A DNA stretch of 64,000 nt from Bradyrhizobium sp. Ce-3 (GTDB taxonomy: Bacteria; Pseudomonadota; Alphaproteobacteria; Rhizobiales; Xanthobacteraceae). The stretch spans positions 62,001 through 126,000 of the forward strand of contig NZ_BQUV01000003.1 of assembly GCF_022835695.1 (NCBI RefSeq), written 5' to 3'. The first letter of the stretch is position 1, and each line of letters opens with the position of its first letter. Both the position numbers and the translations under genes were made by a program. The notes beneath the pieces were generated by a model that had not been told where the DNA came from, did no database searches, and saw only the letters and a program-made list of their open reading frames with translations. Positions 8,723-17,176 of the stretch are shown piece by piece.

Positions 8723-9682
8723 CTATTGCGGCTGGATGCCGGCCGCCTTCACCTCCGCCGACCAGCGCACCACCTCGCTCTTGACGAAGGCGCCGAACTC
8801 GGCCGGCGGCAGCGGCGCCACGATCACGCCGACATCGGCGAGCTTCTTCCTGGTCTCCGGCATCGCGAGGTATTTCGCGCATTCGGCGTAGAGCTTGTTG
8901 ACCACCGGCTCCGGCGTGCCGGCTGGCGCGAACAGGCCGTACCAGATGGTGGCCTCGAAGCCGGGCATCGCTTCTGACAGCGCGGGCAGGCCGGGCGTCA
9001 GCTCGTTGCGGGTCGCCGATGTCACGGCGATACCGCGCAAGGTGCCGCCTTGCATCTGCGGGATCGCGACCGAGAAATCGCCGAAGGTCAGGTCGATCAC
9101 CCCCGCCATCACGTCGGTCATGGCCTGCGGCACGCCGCGGTAGGAGGCGGCGATCAGCGACAGGCCGCCGCGCGACTGCAGCTGCGCGATCGAGATCTGC
9201 GATGCGCCGGAGCCATAGCCCGCGGTCAGGTTGGGCGTTGCCTTGGCGTAGGCCAGGAACTGCGGCAGGTCCTTGGGCGCGAGCTTCGGGTTGACCAGCA
9301 GCACCATCGCCGTGGTGGTGGTGCGGATGACAGGTGCGAAATCCTTCACCGGATCGTAGGGCAGGCTCTTGAGCGTCGCGACATTGCTGGCATGGGTGGT
9401 GTTGGTGCCCATCAGCAGCGTGTAGCCGTCGGGGGCACTGCGGGCGACTTCCTGGGCGCCGATGCTGCCGAGCGCGCCGGCGCGATTCTCGATCAGCACG
9501 GTCTGGCCGAATGCGTCCTGCAGATGCTGGCCGACCAGCCGCGCGACATTGTCGGGGCCGGCGCCGGCCGGGAACGGCACGATGATCTTGAGCGGCCGTT
9601 GCGGGAAATCGTCCGCCGCGAAAGCCGGCAGGACCGGAAGTGCCGCGAGCAGGACGACGAGCAGCCCCAGCCGTAACTTCAT
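8723..9682 (-). CDS. Bug/TctC-type tripartite tricarboxylate transporter solute-binding protein
   Basis: 319 residues from the ATG at 9682, which has a strong GGAGGGG ribosome site. A Sec signal peptide (MKLRLGLLVVLLAALPVLPAFA) is followed by the family opening FPQRPLKIIVPFPAGAGPDNVARL. A second signature region contains LLMGTNTTHASN. These periplasmic proteins bind carboxylates for TctA/TctB permeases, but no TctA or TctB gene lies in this window, so it would have to work with a permease encoded elsewhere, as is common for the expanded Bug family. It heads the minus-strand operon and probably delivers or senses the carboxylate that the locus handles. Confidence 0.9.
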   Translation of the reverse strand: MKLRLGLLVVLLAALPVLPAFAADDFPQRPLKIIVPFPAGAGPDNVARLVGQHLQDAFGQTVLIENRAGALGSIGAQEVARSAPDGYTLLMGTNTTHASNVATLKSLPYDPVKDFAPVIRTTTTAMVLLVNPKLAPKDLPQFLAYAKATPNLTAGYGSGASQISIAQLQSRGGLSLIAASYRGVPQAMTDVMAGVIDLTFGDFSVAIPQMQGGTLRGIAVTSATRNELTPGLPALSEAMPGFEATIWYGLFAPAGTPEPVVNKLYAECAKYLAMPETRKKLADVGVIVAPLPPAEFGAFVKSEVVRWSAEVKAAGIQPQ

Positions 9683-9712
9683 CCCGGTCCCCTCCGTGTC
9701 TGCTTTTGCAAC

Positions 9713-9726
9713 TTTATACGGACAAA
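9713..9726 (-). promoter_or_regulatory. Candidate operator, left copy (TTTAT-N4-ACAAA)
   Basis: The sequence TTTATACGGACAAA is a near-palindrome with half sites TTTAT and ACAAA around a 4-bp centre. It lies 31 bp upstream of the solute-binding protein start. With flanking bases, its 18-bp context (9713-9730) is the inverted copy of 9774-9791 with one mismatch. The operon-encoded GntR regulator is the obvious candidate to bind it. Confidence 0.6.
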
Positions 9727-9777
9727 TATGCGGAAAGTGCAAGCCAGAAGCCTATCGGAATATTGAGATGCGACATA

Positions 9778-9791
9778 TTTATCCGTATAAA
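9778..9791 (+). promoter_or_regulatory. Candidate operator, right copy (TTTAT-N4-ATAAA)
   Basis: The sequence TTTATCCGTATAAA is a perfect 5-bp half-site palindrome around CCGT. It lies 27 bp upstream of the carboxymuconolactone-decarboxylase-like gene. Together with the left copy it forms a mirror pair between the two divergent operons. Confidence 0.6.
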
Positions 9792-9818
9792 TAGCCCAAA
9801 CAGGGGAGCCAGACGACG

Positions 9819-10208
9819 ATGGTGGACATCAGCGATCTCCATGCGCGCGGGCTGCGCCGGCGCCAGAAGATGTTCGGCGAGGGCGATGTCGCCAAGCGGA
9901 TGGCCGCCGCGGGCGATTTTGGCACGCCGCTGCAAAACATCATCAATGCTTACGTCTATGGCGACGTCTGGGAGCGCTCCGGGCTGTCCGACCAGATTCG
10001 CAGCCTGGTGATGCTCGGCATCACCGCGGCGAGCAGCAAGCCGACCGAGTTCCGCGTCCATGCCAAGGGCGCGCTCGCGAACGGCTGCACCGCCGCACAG
10101 GTCCAGGACGTGCTGCTGCTGGTCGCGATGTATTGCGGCATTCCGGCCGCGATCGAGACCAGCAAGATCGCAGCCGAGGTGTTCGGCGAGGCGTCGCCGG
10201 AGGGGTAG
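9819..10208 (+). CDS. Carboxymuconolactone decarboxylase family protein (PcaC-like)
   Basis: 129 residues, the length of a single-domain PcaC-type protein. The conserved core runs from LVMLGITAAS through EFRVHAKGALANGCTAAQVQDVLLL to YCGIPAAIE. The CxxC pair of AhpD peroxidase-type relatives is absent, so a decarboxylase or lactone-hydrolase type role is more likely than disulfide chemistry. It is the first gene of the plus-strand operon, facing the solute-binding protein operon across the paired operators, and the lyase gene follows after 72 bp. No ring-cleavage dioxygenase is nearby, so a true protocatechuate pathway is not supported. Confidence 0.85.
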   Translation: MVDISDLHARGLRRRQKMFGEGDVAKRMAAAGDFGTPLQNIINAYVYGDVWERSGLSDQIRSLVMLGITAASSKPTEFRVHAKGALANGCTAAQVQDVLLLVAMYCGIPAAIETSKIAAEVFGEASPEG

Positions 10209-10280
10209 GGCGCTGGGCTCCGCCGTGATAGGGACGTTGCCAACTGCGATCGGCAACAGGATGCGCCCAAGGATCTGCCC

Positions 10281-11642
10281 ATGTCCGGCTTCCCGACCTC
10301 GACCACCGTGCTGGATTCCGTGCTGTTTCGCGATGCCTTCGGCACAAGCGAGATGCGCGAGGTGTTTTCCGACCTGCGGCTGGTCGCGCGTTATGCCGAG
10401 GTCGAGGTCGCGCTGGCAAAGGCCGAGGCGCGCTGCGGCGTGATCCCGGCGGACGCGGCCGCGGAGATCGCGAAGCGGACCGATGTCGCCGCATTCGATT
10501 TCGACCTGCTGCGCCAGGAGACCGACGTGGTCGGCTATCCGATCCTGCCGCTGGTGCACCAGATGGCCAAGCAGTGCGGCGAGGCCGGCCGCTATGTGCA
10601 TTGGGGCGCCACCACGCAGGACATCATGGACACCGCCGTGGTGCTGCAGCTGCGCGATGGCCTTGCGATCATCGAGGACGATATCGCTGCGCTGCGCGGC
10701 ATCCTCGCCGATCTCTCGAAAAAATACCGCGACACGCCGATGGCCGGCCGGACCCATCTGCAGCAGGCGCTGCCGGTGACCTTCGGCTACAAGACCGCGA
10801 TCTGGCTCGCCGCGCTCGATCGCCACGCAGCGCGGCTGGCTGAACTGAAGCCGCGCGTGCTGGTCGGCCAGTTCGCGGGGGCTGCCGGCACGCTGGCCTC
10901 ACTGGGCGGCAAGGGATTCGAGGTCCAGGCCGCGCTGTGCGAGGAACTCGGCCTCGGCGTTCCCGTCTCGACCTGGCATGTCGCGCGCGACGGGCTCGCC
11001 GAAGCGGTGAATTTCCTCGCGCTGGTCACGGGTACGCTCGGCAAGATCGCGCTCGACATCATGATCATGGCGTCGACCGAGTTCGCCGAAGTCTACGAGC
11101 CGTTCGTGAAGGGGCGCGGCGCCTCCTCGACCATGCCGCAGAAGCGCAACCCGATCTCGTCGGAGCTGATGCTCGCCGCCGCCAAGGCGGTGCGGCAGCA
11201 TGCCGGCCTGATGCTGGATGCGATGGTGCAGGATTTCGAGCGCGCCACCGGCCCGTGGCACGCCGAATGGATGGCTATCCCGGAAAGCTTCGTGCTGACC
11301 GCGGGCGCGCTGCACCAGGCCAGGTTTGCGCTTGGCGGCCTCATTGTTGATGAAAAGCGGATGGCCGCCAATCTCGACATCAGCCGCGGGCTCATTGTGG
11401 CCGAGGCCGTGATGATGGGGCTTGCGCCCGCGGTCGGCCGGCAGGAGGCGCATGATTTGGTCTACGACGCCTGCCGTGTCGCCAACGACAAGGGTCTGAC
11501 GCTGGCTGAGGCGCTGGCGGCGGATCAGCGCGTCGCGAGCCGGATCGATCGGGCGACGATCGATCGCCTCACCGCACCGAAAAACTATCTCGGCCTCGCC
11601 CCCGAGATGGTCGATCGCGTGCTGGCCTCGGTGAAGCGGTAA
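10281..11642 (+). CDS. Fumarase/aspartase superfamily lyase (adenylosuccinate lyase / PcaB-like)
   Basis: 453 residues. The superfamily signature is intact (GRGASSTMPQKRNPIS, near residues 275-290), as are the upstream conserved blocks HWGATTQDIMDTA and AGRTHLQQALPVTFGYK. The C-terminal region resembles the extra domain of adenylosuccinate lyase and 3-carboxy-cis,cis-muconate cycloisomerase. These enzymes eliminate across, or cycloisomerise, a carboxylate-bearing carbon. The pairing with a PcaC-like protein and a carboxylate-binding protein suggests catabolism of a multi-carboxylate. Purine biosynthesis is unlikely because no other pur gene is near. Confidence 0.87.
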   Translation: MSGFPTSTTVLDSVLFRDAFGTSEMREVFSDLRLVARYAEVEVALAKAEARCGVIPADAAAEIAKRTDVAAFDFDLLRQETDVVGYPILPLVHQMAKQCGEAGRYVHWGATTQDIMDTAVVLQLRDGLAIIEDDIAALRGILADLSKKYRDTPMAGRTHLQQALPVTFGYKTAIWLAALDRHAARLAELKPRVLVGQFAGAAGTLASLGGKGFEVQAALCEELGLGVPVSTWHVARDGLAEAVNFLALVTGTLGKIALDIMIMASTEFAEVYEPFVKGRGASSTMPQKRNPISSELMLAAAKAVRQHAGLMLDAMVQDFERATGPWHAEWMAIPESFVLTAGALHQARFALGGLIVDEKRMAANLDISRGLIVAEAVMMGLAPAVGRQEAHDLVYDACRVANDKGLTLAEALAADQRVASRIDRATIDRLTAPKNYLGLAPEMVDRVLASVKR

Positions 11643-11662
11643 AATTCGAGGCAATTGCTCGC

Positions 11663-11686
11663 CGTCGCGTGATCGGACGCGACGGG
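11663..11686 (+). terminator. Strong hairpin after the lyase gene
   Basis: Arms CCGTCGCGT (11663-11671) and ACGCGACGG (11678-11686) pair perfectly over 9 bp with a 6-base loop, 20 bp after the lyase stop. No T-run follows, so it may only pause transcription or protect the 3' end of the message. Confidence 0.45.
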
Positions 11687-11760
11687 CAGGAACCTTGCGA
11701 ATGCGGATCGAATTGGACTACGAATCCTAAAAGCCCTCAAACGACACGGCCGGACGCTTC

Positions 11761-13017
11761 ATGACCGCACATCAACGCAATCTTTCCGCCTCGATCGATC
11801 CCGTCAAACTTGATCGGCTCGCCGAAGTCGCGATCAAGGTCGGCCTGCAGCTGCAGCCGGGGCAGGATCTCCTGCTGACCGCGCCGTCCGCGGCCATGCC
11901 GCTGGTGCGGCGGGTCGTCGAGCATGCCTACAAGGCCGGCGCCGGTCTCGTGACCCCGTTCTTCTCCGACGAAGAGCTCACGTTGGCGCGTTACCGCTAC
12001 GCCAATGATGCGAGCTTCGATCGTGCCGCGGGCTGGCTCTACGAGGGCATGGCGAAGGCGTTCGGTGCCAACACCGCGCGGCTTGCGATCGTCGGCGACA
12101 ATCCGATGCTGCTGTCGGGCGAAGACCCGGCCAAGGTGGCACGCGCCAGCAAGGCCAATTCGATCGCCTACCAGCCGGCGCTGGAGAAGATCGTCAATTT
12201 CGACACCAACTGGAACATCATCGCCTATCCGAGCATGTCGTGGGCGAAGCAGGTATTTCCTGACGATGCCGAGGACGTCGCGGTGGCCAAGCTTGCCGAT
12301 GCGATCTTCTCCGCGTCCCGGGTCGACCAGGACGGCGCCGTCTCCAACTGGGACAAGCACAATGCCAGGCTTCGCGAGCGTACCGAATGGCTGAACGGTC
12401 AGCGCTTCCATGCGCTGAAATATTCCGGTCCCGGCATGGACCTCACGATCGGCCTTGCCGACGGCCATGAATGGGAAGGCGGCGCCTCGACCGCCAAGAA
12501 CGGCATCGTATGCAACGCCAACATCCCGACCGAGGAAGTCTTCACCACGCCGCACTGCCGCCGCGTCTCAGGCCACGTCGTCAGCTCCAAGCCGCTGTCG
12601 TATCAGGGCACGCTGATCGACAACATTTCGGTCAAGTTCGAGGAAGGCCGCATCGTCGAGGCCAAGGCCTCGCGCGGCGAGGAAGTGTTGAAGAAGGTGC
12701 TCGACACCGACGAGGGCGCACGCCGCCTCGGTGAGGTCGCGCTAGTGCCGCACTCCTCGCCGATCTCGAAGAGCGGGCTGTTGTTCTTCAACACGCTGTT
12801 CGACGAGAATGCCGCCTCGCACATCGCGCTCGGCCAGTGCTACTCGAAATGCTTCGTCAACGGCGACAAGCTGACGCCGCAGCAGATCGCCGAGCAGGGC
12901 GGCAACAAGAGCCTGATCCACATCGACTGGATGATCGGCTCCGCCCACACCGACATCGACGGCATCCACGCCGACGGCCGCAGCGTGCCGGTGTTCCGCA
13001 AGGGCGAGTGGGCGTAA
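11761..13017 (+). CDS. M29 family aminopeptidase (AmpS/PepS-type)
   Basis: 418 residues matching the thermophilic aminopeptidase family M29 along its whole length. The dinuclear-metal region carries family blocks such as NIPTEEVFTTPHC, the RRLGEVALV segment, an ALGQCYSKCF stretch and the C-terminal HIDWMIGSAHTDIDG. Members are cytoplasmic metallopeptidases that remove N-terminal residues from peptides. The gene is separated from the lyase by a strong hairpin, so it may have its own promoter and a general peptide-turnover role. Confidence 0.9.
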   Translation: MTAHQRNLSASIDPVKLDRLAEVAIKVGLQLQPGQDLLLTAPSAAMPLVRRVVEHAYKAGAGLVTPFFSDEELTLARYRYANDASFDRAAGWLYEGMAKAFGANTARLAIVGDNPMLLSGEDPAKVARASKANSIAYQPALEKIVNFDTNWNIIAYPSMSWAKQVFPDDAEDVAVAKLADAIFSASRVDQDGAVSNWDKHNARLRERTEWLNGQRFHALKYSGPGMDLTIGLADGHEWEGGASTAKNGIVCNANIPTEEVFTTPHCRRVSGHVVSSKPLSYQGTLIDNISVKFEEGRIVEAKASRGEEVLKKVLDTDEGARRLGEVALVPHSSPISKSGLLFFNTLFDENAASHIALGQCYSKCFVNGDKLTPQQIAEQGGNKSLIHIDWMIGSAHTDIDGIHADGRSVPVFRKGEWA

Positions 13018-13038
13018 GGCGCGGCTCACCTGCCTAAT

Positions 13039-13166
13039 CCCGTCATCCTGAGGTGCGCGCTCTTGCGCGCCTCGAAGGATAGAGGGCCCGGATATCGCGT
13101 GCGCGGAGAGACTTCGGTCGTTCGCCCTTCGAGGCTCGCTTCGCTCGCACCTCCAGGGTGACGGGA
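13039..13166. repeat. Long interrupted palindrome, dispersed extragenic element
   Basis: The left half begins CCCGTCATCCTGAGGTGCG and contains GCGCGCCTCGAAGGAT. The right half contains CCTTCGAGGC and ends CACCTCCAGGGTGACGGG, giving long imperfect complementary arms. I recall near-identical elements between genes in many Bradyrhizobium-type genomes. It lies between two convergent genes, where it could end transcription from both sides. Confidence 0.7.
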
Positions 13167-13202
13167 ATAGATTAGTGTTCTCGAACCATTCCGAATGATC
13201 GC

Positions 13203-14135
13203 CTATTGAAACCGCCGCTCCCGCGCGGCGATCAGCTCGCTCCGCGGCGCGCTGAAGCGGCAGGTCTCGTGCTGCGGCTTGAAGCCGAGCCGGCGGTAGA
13301 TCTTCAGCGCGGGCGCGTTGCGGCTCGAGACGTTGAGCCAGCAGGGATGCTCGACCGACACGTCGTGGGCGGCCAGCACGCGATAGACCAAGAGCTGGCC
13401 GAGCCCGCGTCCCTGTCGCGCCGGGTCGACGGCGACCGACTCGATCCACATCGAGTTTCGCTCCGGCTCGGTCAGGCAGAAGCCCGACATCTGTCCATCC
13501 TCCGACGCGATCCAGACTTCGCTCTCGGTCAGGACCTGCGCCATCTCCTCCCGCGAGTACAGGCGGAACGCGGCGTCCGAGGCATAGGCGGCGTTATGGA
13601 TGCGCGCGACCTCGCCCGCACAGGCGGTGACGTCTGAGGCCTGTTCGATGGTGGCGCGGGCGGCCGCGAGCGTACGCGCCGGCTGCAACGGCTCGACGCA
13701 TTTCATCCCGATCTCGGACTCAAGATGAACGAAGCCGAAGGCGGCGACGAACGCCATTCCCGCCGGCCAGTCGCTGCTCACCAGCGTCTGGACCGCGAGA
13801 TCCGCGTCGGTGTCGATCGCAAGCACATCGTCGAACAGCGCGAGGCCAATCCGGCGGCGCCGCATCTCGGGCGCCACGACGATCTTGAGGAACCGGGAGT
13901 GATGCGCGCCCTGATCGCGCATCGAGGACTCGGCGAGCCCGAGCAGCCGGCCATGGCGCTCGGCGACACGAAAGTCGCGGCCGCCACGGTTCTGCGGCAG
14001 TTTCAAGAACTGGTCCCATTGCGGCAGCGTGACAGGGCCTAGCCGCGGTTCCACCGCAGCTGCCTTTGCGTAGAGTTCAACCACCGCTTCTGCATCAGCC
14101 TCTCGAAGCGGCCGGATGGTGATGCTGTCATCCAT
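13203..14135 (-). CDS. Tandem GNAT-domain N-acetyltransferase
   Basis: 310 residues made of two GNAT folds. The N-terminal half (about 1-150) has the acetyl-CoA motif region VVAPEMRRRRIGLALFDD. The C-terminal half (about 165-310) has VAVDPARQGRGLGQLLVYR and the closing NVSSRNAPALKIYRRLGFK. Two-domain GNATs often keep one catalytic and one structural domain; the more canonical motif is in the second half. No neighbour suggests a substrate. It ends in TAG and lies convergent to the aminopeptidase gene. Confidence 0.85.
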   Translation of the reverse strand: MDDSITIRPLREADAEAVVELYAKAAAVEPRLGPVTLPQWDQFLKLPQNRGGRDFRVAERHGRLLGLAESSMRDQGAHHSRFLKIVVAPEMRRRRIGLALFDDVLAIDTDADLAVQTLVSSDWPAGMAFVAAFGFVHLESEIGMKCVEPLQPARTLAAARATIEQASDVTACAGEVARIHNAAYASDAAFRLYSREEMAQVLTESEVWIASEDGQMSGFCLTEPERNSMWIESVAVDPARQGRGLGQLLVYRVLAAHDVSVEHPCWLNVSSRNAPALKIYRRLGFKPQHETCRFSAPRSELIAARERRFQ

Positions 14136-14146
14136 GAGTCGAGAGT

Positions 14147-15196
14147 TTACCCGATATCGAGCCGATAGACATCCTTTGCCGTCTTCAAGAACAACGCCGT
14201 CTTTTCGGCTTCGCTATATTGTGATGCAAGCCGTTTAAAGGTGTTGAAGATCACCTGATAGCTGCACTGTCCCTTATCAGGTGGGAAGTTGCTCTCGAAC
14301 ATGCAACGGCTCGGCCCGAACGCCTCGATGCAAGTCTCCACATAGGGCCGCCAGGCGGCGGCGAGTTCCTCCGAGGAGGGCGGCCTGGGGCGGAGGTGGA
14401 AGTCGTAGCCGAGCAGGCACATCGCCAGCCCGCCTAGCTTGACCGCGACATTCGGGCATTTGGCGATCTCCTGGATCGACGCCTTCCAGACCGGAAAGGT
14501 CTCCTCGCGCTTGCCCGCGAAGCGGCCGGTGCCGACCGGGCCGCCGCAATGGTCGAGCACGATCCTGGTGTCGGGGAAGGCGCGGGCGAGGTCGGTCAGC
14601 TCGCCGATCTGCGGGTGGAACAACCAGGCGTCGAAGCTGAGGCCGAGCGGCGCCAGACAGGCGAAGCCCCTGCGGAAGGTGGAATCGAGCAGAATTCCCT
14701 TCGGCCGGTTGGCGTACATGTGGGCGACGTTGGGGTCCTCGTCCCATGCCGAGGAGTGGCGGATGCCGCGGAACCGGCCGTTGCCGGCAGCGATCTCCGC
14801 CTCCAGCACCGCCTTGGCCTGGTCGCCGATCAGAAGGTTAACGTGGCTGACGATGCCGGCGCAGATCGCCGCCTTGCCGTAGCCGCCGCTCGCCGCCATC
14901 GCCGCGACGCCGTTGGCGAACTCGACCTCGCCGACCGGGCGGAACGCCTCCGGCCCGTCGGCACGATACATCGACCGGCAATCGACATAGACGGTCGCGA
15001 CGATGTTGTGGCCGGAGGCGATGTCGTCGCGCATCTCCTCGATCAGATAGCGCAAGCCGCCGCGATCCCAGAGATGGTGGTGCGGATCGACGATCGGCCG
15101 GTTAGGATCGATGATCTCCTCGGTATATTGAGCGAGCCAATCTTCGCGCGGATTGGCATAGAGCCCGCTGGCGGAGGCGGGTAACGTGCTGGCCAT
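14147..15196 (-). CDS. Amidohydrolase family (PF04909-type) metal-dependent hydrolase
   Basis: 349 residues. The N-terminal metal motif is canonical (PIVDPHHHLWD). Later ligands are in the beta-strand with VLDHCGGP and near the C-terminus in FESNFPPDKG. The TIM-barrel family includes lactonases (2-pyrone-4,6-dicarboxylate or L-fuconolactone types) and decarboxylases. VDPHHHLWD plus ESNFP is most like the lactonase branch, which is inference. The gene starts 44 bp after the metallo-beta-lactamase-fold gene on the same strand, suggesting joint transcription. Confidence 0.85.
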   Translation of the reverse strand: MASTLPASASGLYANPREDWLAQYTEEIIDPNRPIVDPHHHLWDRGGLRYLIEEMRDDIASGHNIVATVYVDCRSMYRADGPEAFRPVGEVEFANGVAAMAASGGYGKAAICAGIVSHVNLLIGDQAKAVLEAEIAAGNGRFRGIRHSSAWDEDPNVAHMYANRPKGILLDSTFRRGFACLAPLGLSFDAWLFHPQIGELTDLARAFPDTRIVLDHCGGPVGTGRFAGKREETFPVWKASIQEIAKCPNVAVKLGGLAMCLLGYDFHLRPRPPSSEELAAAWRPYVETCIEAFGPSRCMFESNFPPDKGQCSYQVIFNTFKRLASQYSEAEKTALFLKTAKDVYRLDIG

Positions 15197-15240
15197 CGAT
15201 TTTCACTCCCGTTGGTTTTGCTTCTTCTTGAATAGAGCCG

Positions 15241-16056
15241 CTACACCCCGTCGAGGATGATCACCGTCGGCGTCGCCGGCAAGGTGTCGCGCGATATCCG
15301 CAGCGTGCGCTCGCCGCCGCGGCGGTCGATCTCGAACTGCTGGCCGATCAGGCGCATGAATTCGTCGAGCGGGGTGGCGAAGCGGTGCATCGGCAGCACC
15401 ACGGCGGCGCGCAGCCGCTTGGTGATCTCGGAGATGCCGTCGAGCGACATCGTATAGGTGCCGTCGATCGGCACCATCACGATGTCGAGCCGGCCGATCG
15501 CCGCGAAATGGCTGTCGTCCAGCTTGACGTGGAGGTGGCCGAGATGGCCGATGCAGAGGCCGGCGACCTCGAAGATGAAGATCGAGTTGCCGTCCTTGAT
15601 CATGTCGCCGCCGGAATCCTCGCCCCAATAGCGGCGGATGTCGGTCGTGACGTTGCGGAAATAGACGTCGCCGATCCGCATCGCGTAATGCGTGGCCTGG
15701 CCGTTGTCGCCCCAGCCATGCAGCACGTGGGGAATCCTGGGGTCCGGAAACAGCGTGTAATGCGTCGCATGGGCCCGGTTCATGGTGGCGACGTCGGGCA
15801 ACCGTCCGGTCTGATAGACGCCGTTGTAGTCGGTCGCGATCCTGATGCCCTCAGGGGTGTCGATGTAATAGGTCGAGTGGCCCGCATAGGTGATTGCGAC
15901 CTCGTCGGCTTTGGCCGCGACGCGCCGGTAGTTCACCGGGACGGCGCGCGGCGGTGCATTGGCCATCGCCAGACATTCGCTGCGCTGGGCATCCTGCGCG
16001 AAGGCGTGGCTGATGAACGTTCCCAGCAAGACGAGCGCGGCGAGCAATCTCAGCAT
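15241..16056 (-). CDS. Exported metallo-beta-lactamase-fold protein with atypical metal motif
   Basis: 271 residues with a Sec signal peptide (MLRLLAALVLLGTFISHAFA) and a UlaG-like opening (ITYAGHSTYYIDTPEGIRIATDY). The usual HxHxDH ligand cluster is not found. At that place the sequence reads NRAHATHYTLFPD, so histidines are spaced H-x-x-H. Further possible ligands are in IGHLGHLH, the aspartate in VPIDGTYTM and the histidine in VLPMHRF. It may bind metal in a modified site or have lost hydrolase activity. It is divergent from the epoxide-hydrolase-like gene. Confidence 0.75.
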   Translation of the reverse strand: MLRLLAALVLLGTFISHAFAQDAQRSECLAMANAPPRAVPVNYRRVAAKADEVAITYAGHSTYYIDTPEGIRIATDYNGVYQTGRLPDVATMNRAHATHYTLFPDPRIPHVLHGWGDNGQATHYAMRIGDVYFRNVTTDIRRYWGEDSGGDMIKDGNSIFIFEVAGLCIGHLGHLHVKLDDSHFAAIGRLDIVMVPIDGTYTMSLDGISEITKRLRAAVVLPMHRFATPLDEFMRLIGQQFEIDRRGGERTLRISRDTLPATPTVIILDGV

Positions 16057-16231
16057 GACCTGTTCCGCTTTCGGCGAACTCCGCCGTGGCGAGACTATCG
16101 CGCAATTGGCGTGCCGTCATGATGAGACCGGTGCATCGCTCCATGGCGCCGGCTGCAACGCGATCGCAGCGGATTGTTGCGTCGGGACGCGCTATCATGC
16201 CGCGCAGACAACCGGGATCAGGGAGTTACGC

Positions 16232-17170
16232 GTGACTGACACTGCCTCCGCGCCGCGCGCGCCTTCGACCAAGCGGCTCGAACCATTGCGCCATGTCGAC
16301 GCAGGCGTGCTCAACATCGCCTACTACGAGGCTGGTCCGGCCGACGGGCCGGCCGTGATGCTGTTGCATGGCTTTCCCTACGATATCCATGCCTATGTGG
16401 ACGTCGCGCCCGCCCTGGCGGCGCGGGGCTGCCGGGTCATCGTGCCCTATCTGCGCGGCTACGGGCCGACCGTGTTCCGCGACAAGGCCACGCCCCGCTC
16501 GGGCGAGCAGGCCGCGGTCGGCGCCGACCTGATGGCGCTACTGGATGCGCTCGGCATCAAGCGCGCGGTGTTCGCCGGCTATGACTGGGGCGGCCGCGCC
16601 GCCTCGATCGGCGCGGCGCTGTGGCCGGAGCGTTGCATCGGGCTGGTCTGCGCCAATGGCTACATGATCCAGGACATCGCCCATGCGATGGTGCCGGCGC
16701 GCCCGGAGCGCGAGGTGCCGCTGTGGTATCAATATTACTTCCAGCTCGAGCGGGGGCGGGCCGGGCTTGCCGCCAACCGGGTCGGAATTGCGAAGATCCT
16801 GTGGTCGCAATGGTCGCCGAGCTGGGCGTTCGACGAGGCCTGCTTCGCGCGCAGCGCGGTTGCATTCGATAACCCTGATTATGTCGACGTGGTGATCCAC
16901 AGCTACCGGCATCGCTACGGCGTTGTCGCTGGGGATCCGCAGTATGCCGACATACAGCGGCGGCTGGATGCGCTGCCGGCGATCACAGTCCCCACCATCT
17001 CGCTCGACGGCGCCGACGACGGCGTGACGTTCGTGACCGACGGCAGCGGCACTGCGGAAAAATATACAAGCCGCCTGGCCTATCGCGTGATTCCAGGCGC
17101 CGGCCACAATCTGCCGCAGGAAGCGCCCGAGGCGTTTGCCGCGGCGGTGCTGGAGGTGATGAAAGCCTGA
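16232..17170 (+). CDS. Alpha/beta hydrolase, epoxide hydrolase/haloalkane dehalogenase type
   Basis: 312 residues from the GTG at 16232, which follows a GGGAG ribosome site. The oxyanion segment is LLHGFPYD (about 45-52). The nucleophile elbow is AGYDWGGR with D118 in place of serine, as in epoxide hydrolases and haloalkane dehalogenases. The acid is probably in SLDGADDG and the base is H292 in GAGHNLPQE. The frame is open further upstream but that part overlaps the divergent gene's start. The stop forms a small palindrome with the convergent exporter gene's stop (17165-17182). Substrate unknown. Confidence 0.85.
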   Translation: MTDTASAPRAPSTKRLEPLRHVDAGVLNIAYYEAGPADGPAVMLLHGFPYDIHAYVDVAPALAARGCRVIVPYLRGYGPTVFRDKATPRSGEQAAVGADLMALLDALGIKRAVFAGYDWGGRAASIGAALWPERCIGLVCANGYMIQDIAHAMVPARPEREVPLWYQYYFQLERGRAGLAANRVGIAKILWSQWSPSWAFDEACFARSAVAFDNPDYVDVVIHSYRHRYGVVAGDPQYADIQRRLDALPAITVPTISLDGADDGVTFVTDGSGTAEKYTSRLAYRVIPGAGHNLPQEAPEAFAAAVLEVMKA

Positions 17171-17176
17171 TCGCCG

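Noticed and set aside
9819-11642. Protocatechuate branch of the beta-ketoadipate pathway
   Set aside because: PcaC- and PcaB-like proteins are present but pcaG/H, pcaD, pcaI/J and pcaF are absent, and the neighbours (GntR, Bug protein, dehydrogenases) do not fit that pathway.
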